A DNA stretch of 64,000 nt from Stomorhina lunata (Eukaryota; Arthropoda; Insecta; Diptera; Rhiniidae): the NCBI GenBank assembly GCA_933228675.1, contig OW121741.1, positions 136,437,149 to 136,501,148 of the forward strand. Direction: 5' to 3'. Under the pieces are notes generated by a model. That model saw only the letters and a list, made by a program, of their open reading frames with translations. It made no database searches and was not told the origin of the DNA. The position numbers and the translations under genes are program-made. Positions 62,690 through 64,000 of this stretch are shown here, piece after piece. Numbering within the stretch: the first letter of the stretch is position 1; each line of letters starts with the position of its first letter.

Positions 62690-64000
62690 TTCTATAGAAA
62701 ATCTTTATTTCAAATATAACTTTTTATGTAGTATTTTTTTAAAGAAAATGTTTACTTCAAAAATTGTCTATAAAAAAATTTCGGTAAAAATTTCTTAAGC
62801 AAAAATTTTCTATAGAAATGTTTAAACTTTTTTTTGCATTATAAATTTTATAAAACAATTTTTACATAAAATTTTACTTAAAATACTGTCGCTTAAAAAT
62901 TTTTACATCTGAAATTTTCTATAAAAATTTTGGATCAAAAATTTTCTATTAAAGAATTTACATCTTAAATTATTTATTGAAGTTTTTACATCCAAAATTT
63001 TCGATAAAATTTCTTATAAAATTGTTACAAAAAAACAAAATCTTTAAGATTTGTTATAAAAGTTTGACAAGGAAAATTTTCTAGAAAATACTTTATGTAA
63101 AAATTTTGTAGAAAATTTGTGGTACAAAGAATTTCTATAGAAAATTTTTAATATAAAGATTTTCTATAGAATATATAAAGATTTTCTATAGAAAATATAA
63201 AGATTTTTTATAGAAAATATAAAGATTTTCTATAGAAAATTTTCGATATAAAGATTTTCTATCGAAAATTTTCGGTATAAAGATTTTCTATCGAAAATTT
63301 TCGGTATAAAGATTTTCTATAGAAAGTTTTCGATTGAAAGATTTTCTATAGAAAATTTTCGATAAAAAGATTTTCTATAGAAAACTTTCGATAGAAAGAT
63401 TTTCTATAGAAAATTTACGGTAGAAAGATTTTCTATAGAAATTTTTCGATATAAAGATTTTCTATAGAAAATTTTCGATATAAAGATTTTCTATAAAAAA
63501 TTGTCGCCAAAAAATTTTCGAAAAAAAATTTTCTATGGAAAATTTTCGATATAAAAATTTTCTATAGAAAATTATCGATAAAAAAATTTTCTATAGAAAA
63601 TTTTCAATATAAAGATTTTAAATAGAAAATTTGCAATATAAATATTTTCTATAGAAAATTTTCGATATAAGGATTTTCTATAGAAAATTAAAATTTTCTA
63701 TAGAAAGTTTTAAATATAAAGATTTTAAATAGAAAATTTTCAATATAAATAATTTCTATAGAAAATTTTCGATATAAAGATGTTTTATAGAAAATTTTTG
63801 GTATAAAGATTTTCTATAGAAAATTTTCGATAAAAAGATTTTCTATAGAAAATTTTCGATACAAAGATTTTCTATAGAAAATTTTCGATATAAAGATCTT
63901 CTATCGAAAATTTTGGATATAAAGATTTTCTACAGAAAATTTTCGATATAAATATTTTCTATAGAAAATTTTCGATATAAAGATTTTCTATAGAAAATTT
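62690..64000. repeat. 28-bp minisatellite array running off the right edge
   Basis: Degenerate units to about 63100, then regular units with GATTTTCTATAGAAAATTTT plus CGATATAAA, continuing past the window. Confidence 0.92.

Overview
This is an A+T-rich eukaryotic window with spliced genes, polyadenylation signals and a very dense load of transposons and minisatellites. The best guess is a higher fly, probably a calyptrate such as a blow fly or relative. Three things point there: a sarcolamban-type micropeptide, many DINE-1/INE-1-like (Helentron-related) repeats, and a pair of insect 17-beta-HSD12-like reductases. I see no bacterial features, CRISPR array or bona fide tRNA/rRNA gene.

Genes. 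(1) At 1090-1179 (+) a 29-codon ORF sits just after a splice acceptor. It encodes a one-helix membrane peptide that I recognise as sarcolamban B, a SERCA regulator of muscle. (2) On the minus strand, five exons (49213-48988, 22970-22848, 22756-22646, 22584-22136, 22078-21965) join in phase to a 340-residue short-chain dehydrogenase/reductase of the HSD17B12 (3-ketoacyl-CoA reductase) type. Its first intron is about 26 kb. (3) On the plus strand, 54890-58587 holds a divergent paralogue of 310 residues. Its exon lengths and intron phases match (exons 2-4 are 123, 111 and 449 nt in both), so the two are an old head-to-head duplication.

Transposons. Two nearly identical 5.5-kb Transib elements (11927-17455 and 33502-39018, opposite orientation) have RSS-like CACAGTG ends, inverted repeats of about 1.36 kb and 5-bp target duplications (TGATG, CGTCG). 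Each carries a RAG1-related DDE transposase with a different lesion. A rearranged Transib end lies at 7346-8125. There is also a complete but dead mariner (40243-41525), a pogo-like MITE (50068-50833), a piggyBac-like non-autonomous element (23449-25579), an unclassified TIR element (43983-45212), a 359-bp-arm hairpin element (10615-11524) and a large inverted-repeat element with a ~131-bp tandem repeat (28610-40122). Seven or so DINE-1-like copies and two copies of a tRNA-derived SINE complete the set. Many are nested: a SINE in a DINE-1-like copy in a piggyBac-like element in the 26-kb intron; one DINE-1-like copy inside another; and a DINE-1-like copy plus a Transib inside the two arms of the big inverted repeat.

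Minisatellites. Related 28-30 bp A+T-rich units, mostly built around the palindrome TTTTCTATAGAAAA, fill 9490-10030, 19150-21680, 46145-48665, 51045-53365, 55060-57595, 59185-60830 and 62690-64000. They lie in intron 1 of both reductase genes and between and beyond them. The rest of the window is A+T-rich sequence in which I see no gene.

All calls come from reading the sequence. Family names rest on motifs, not on database searches.
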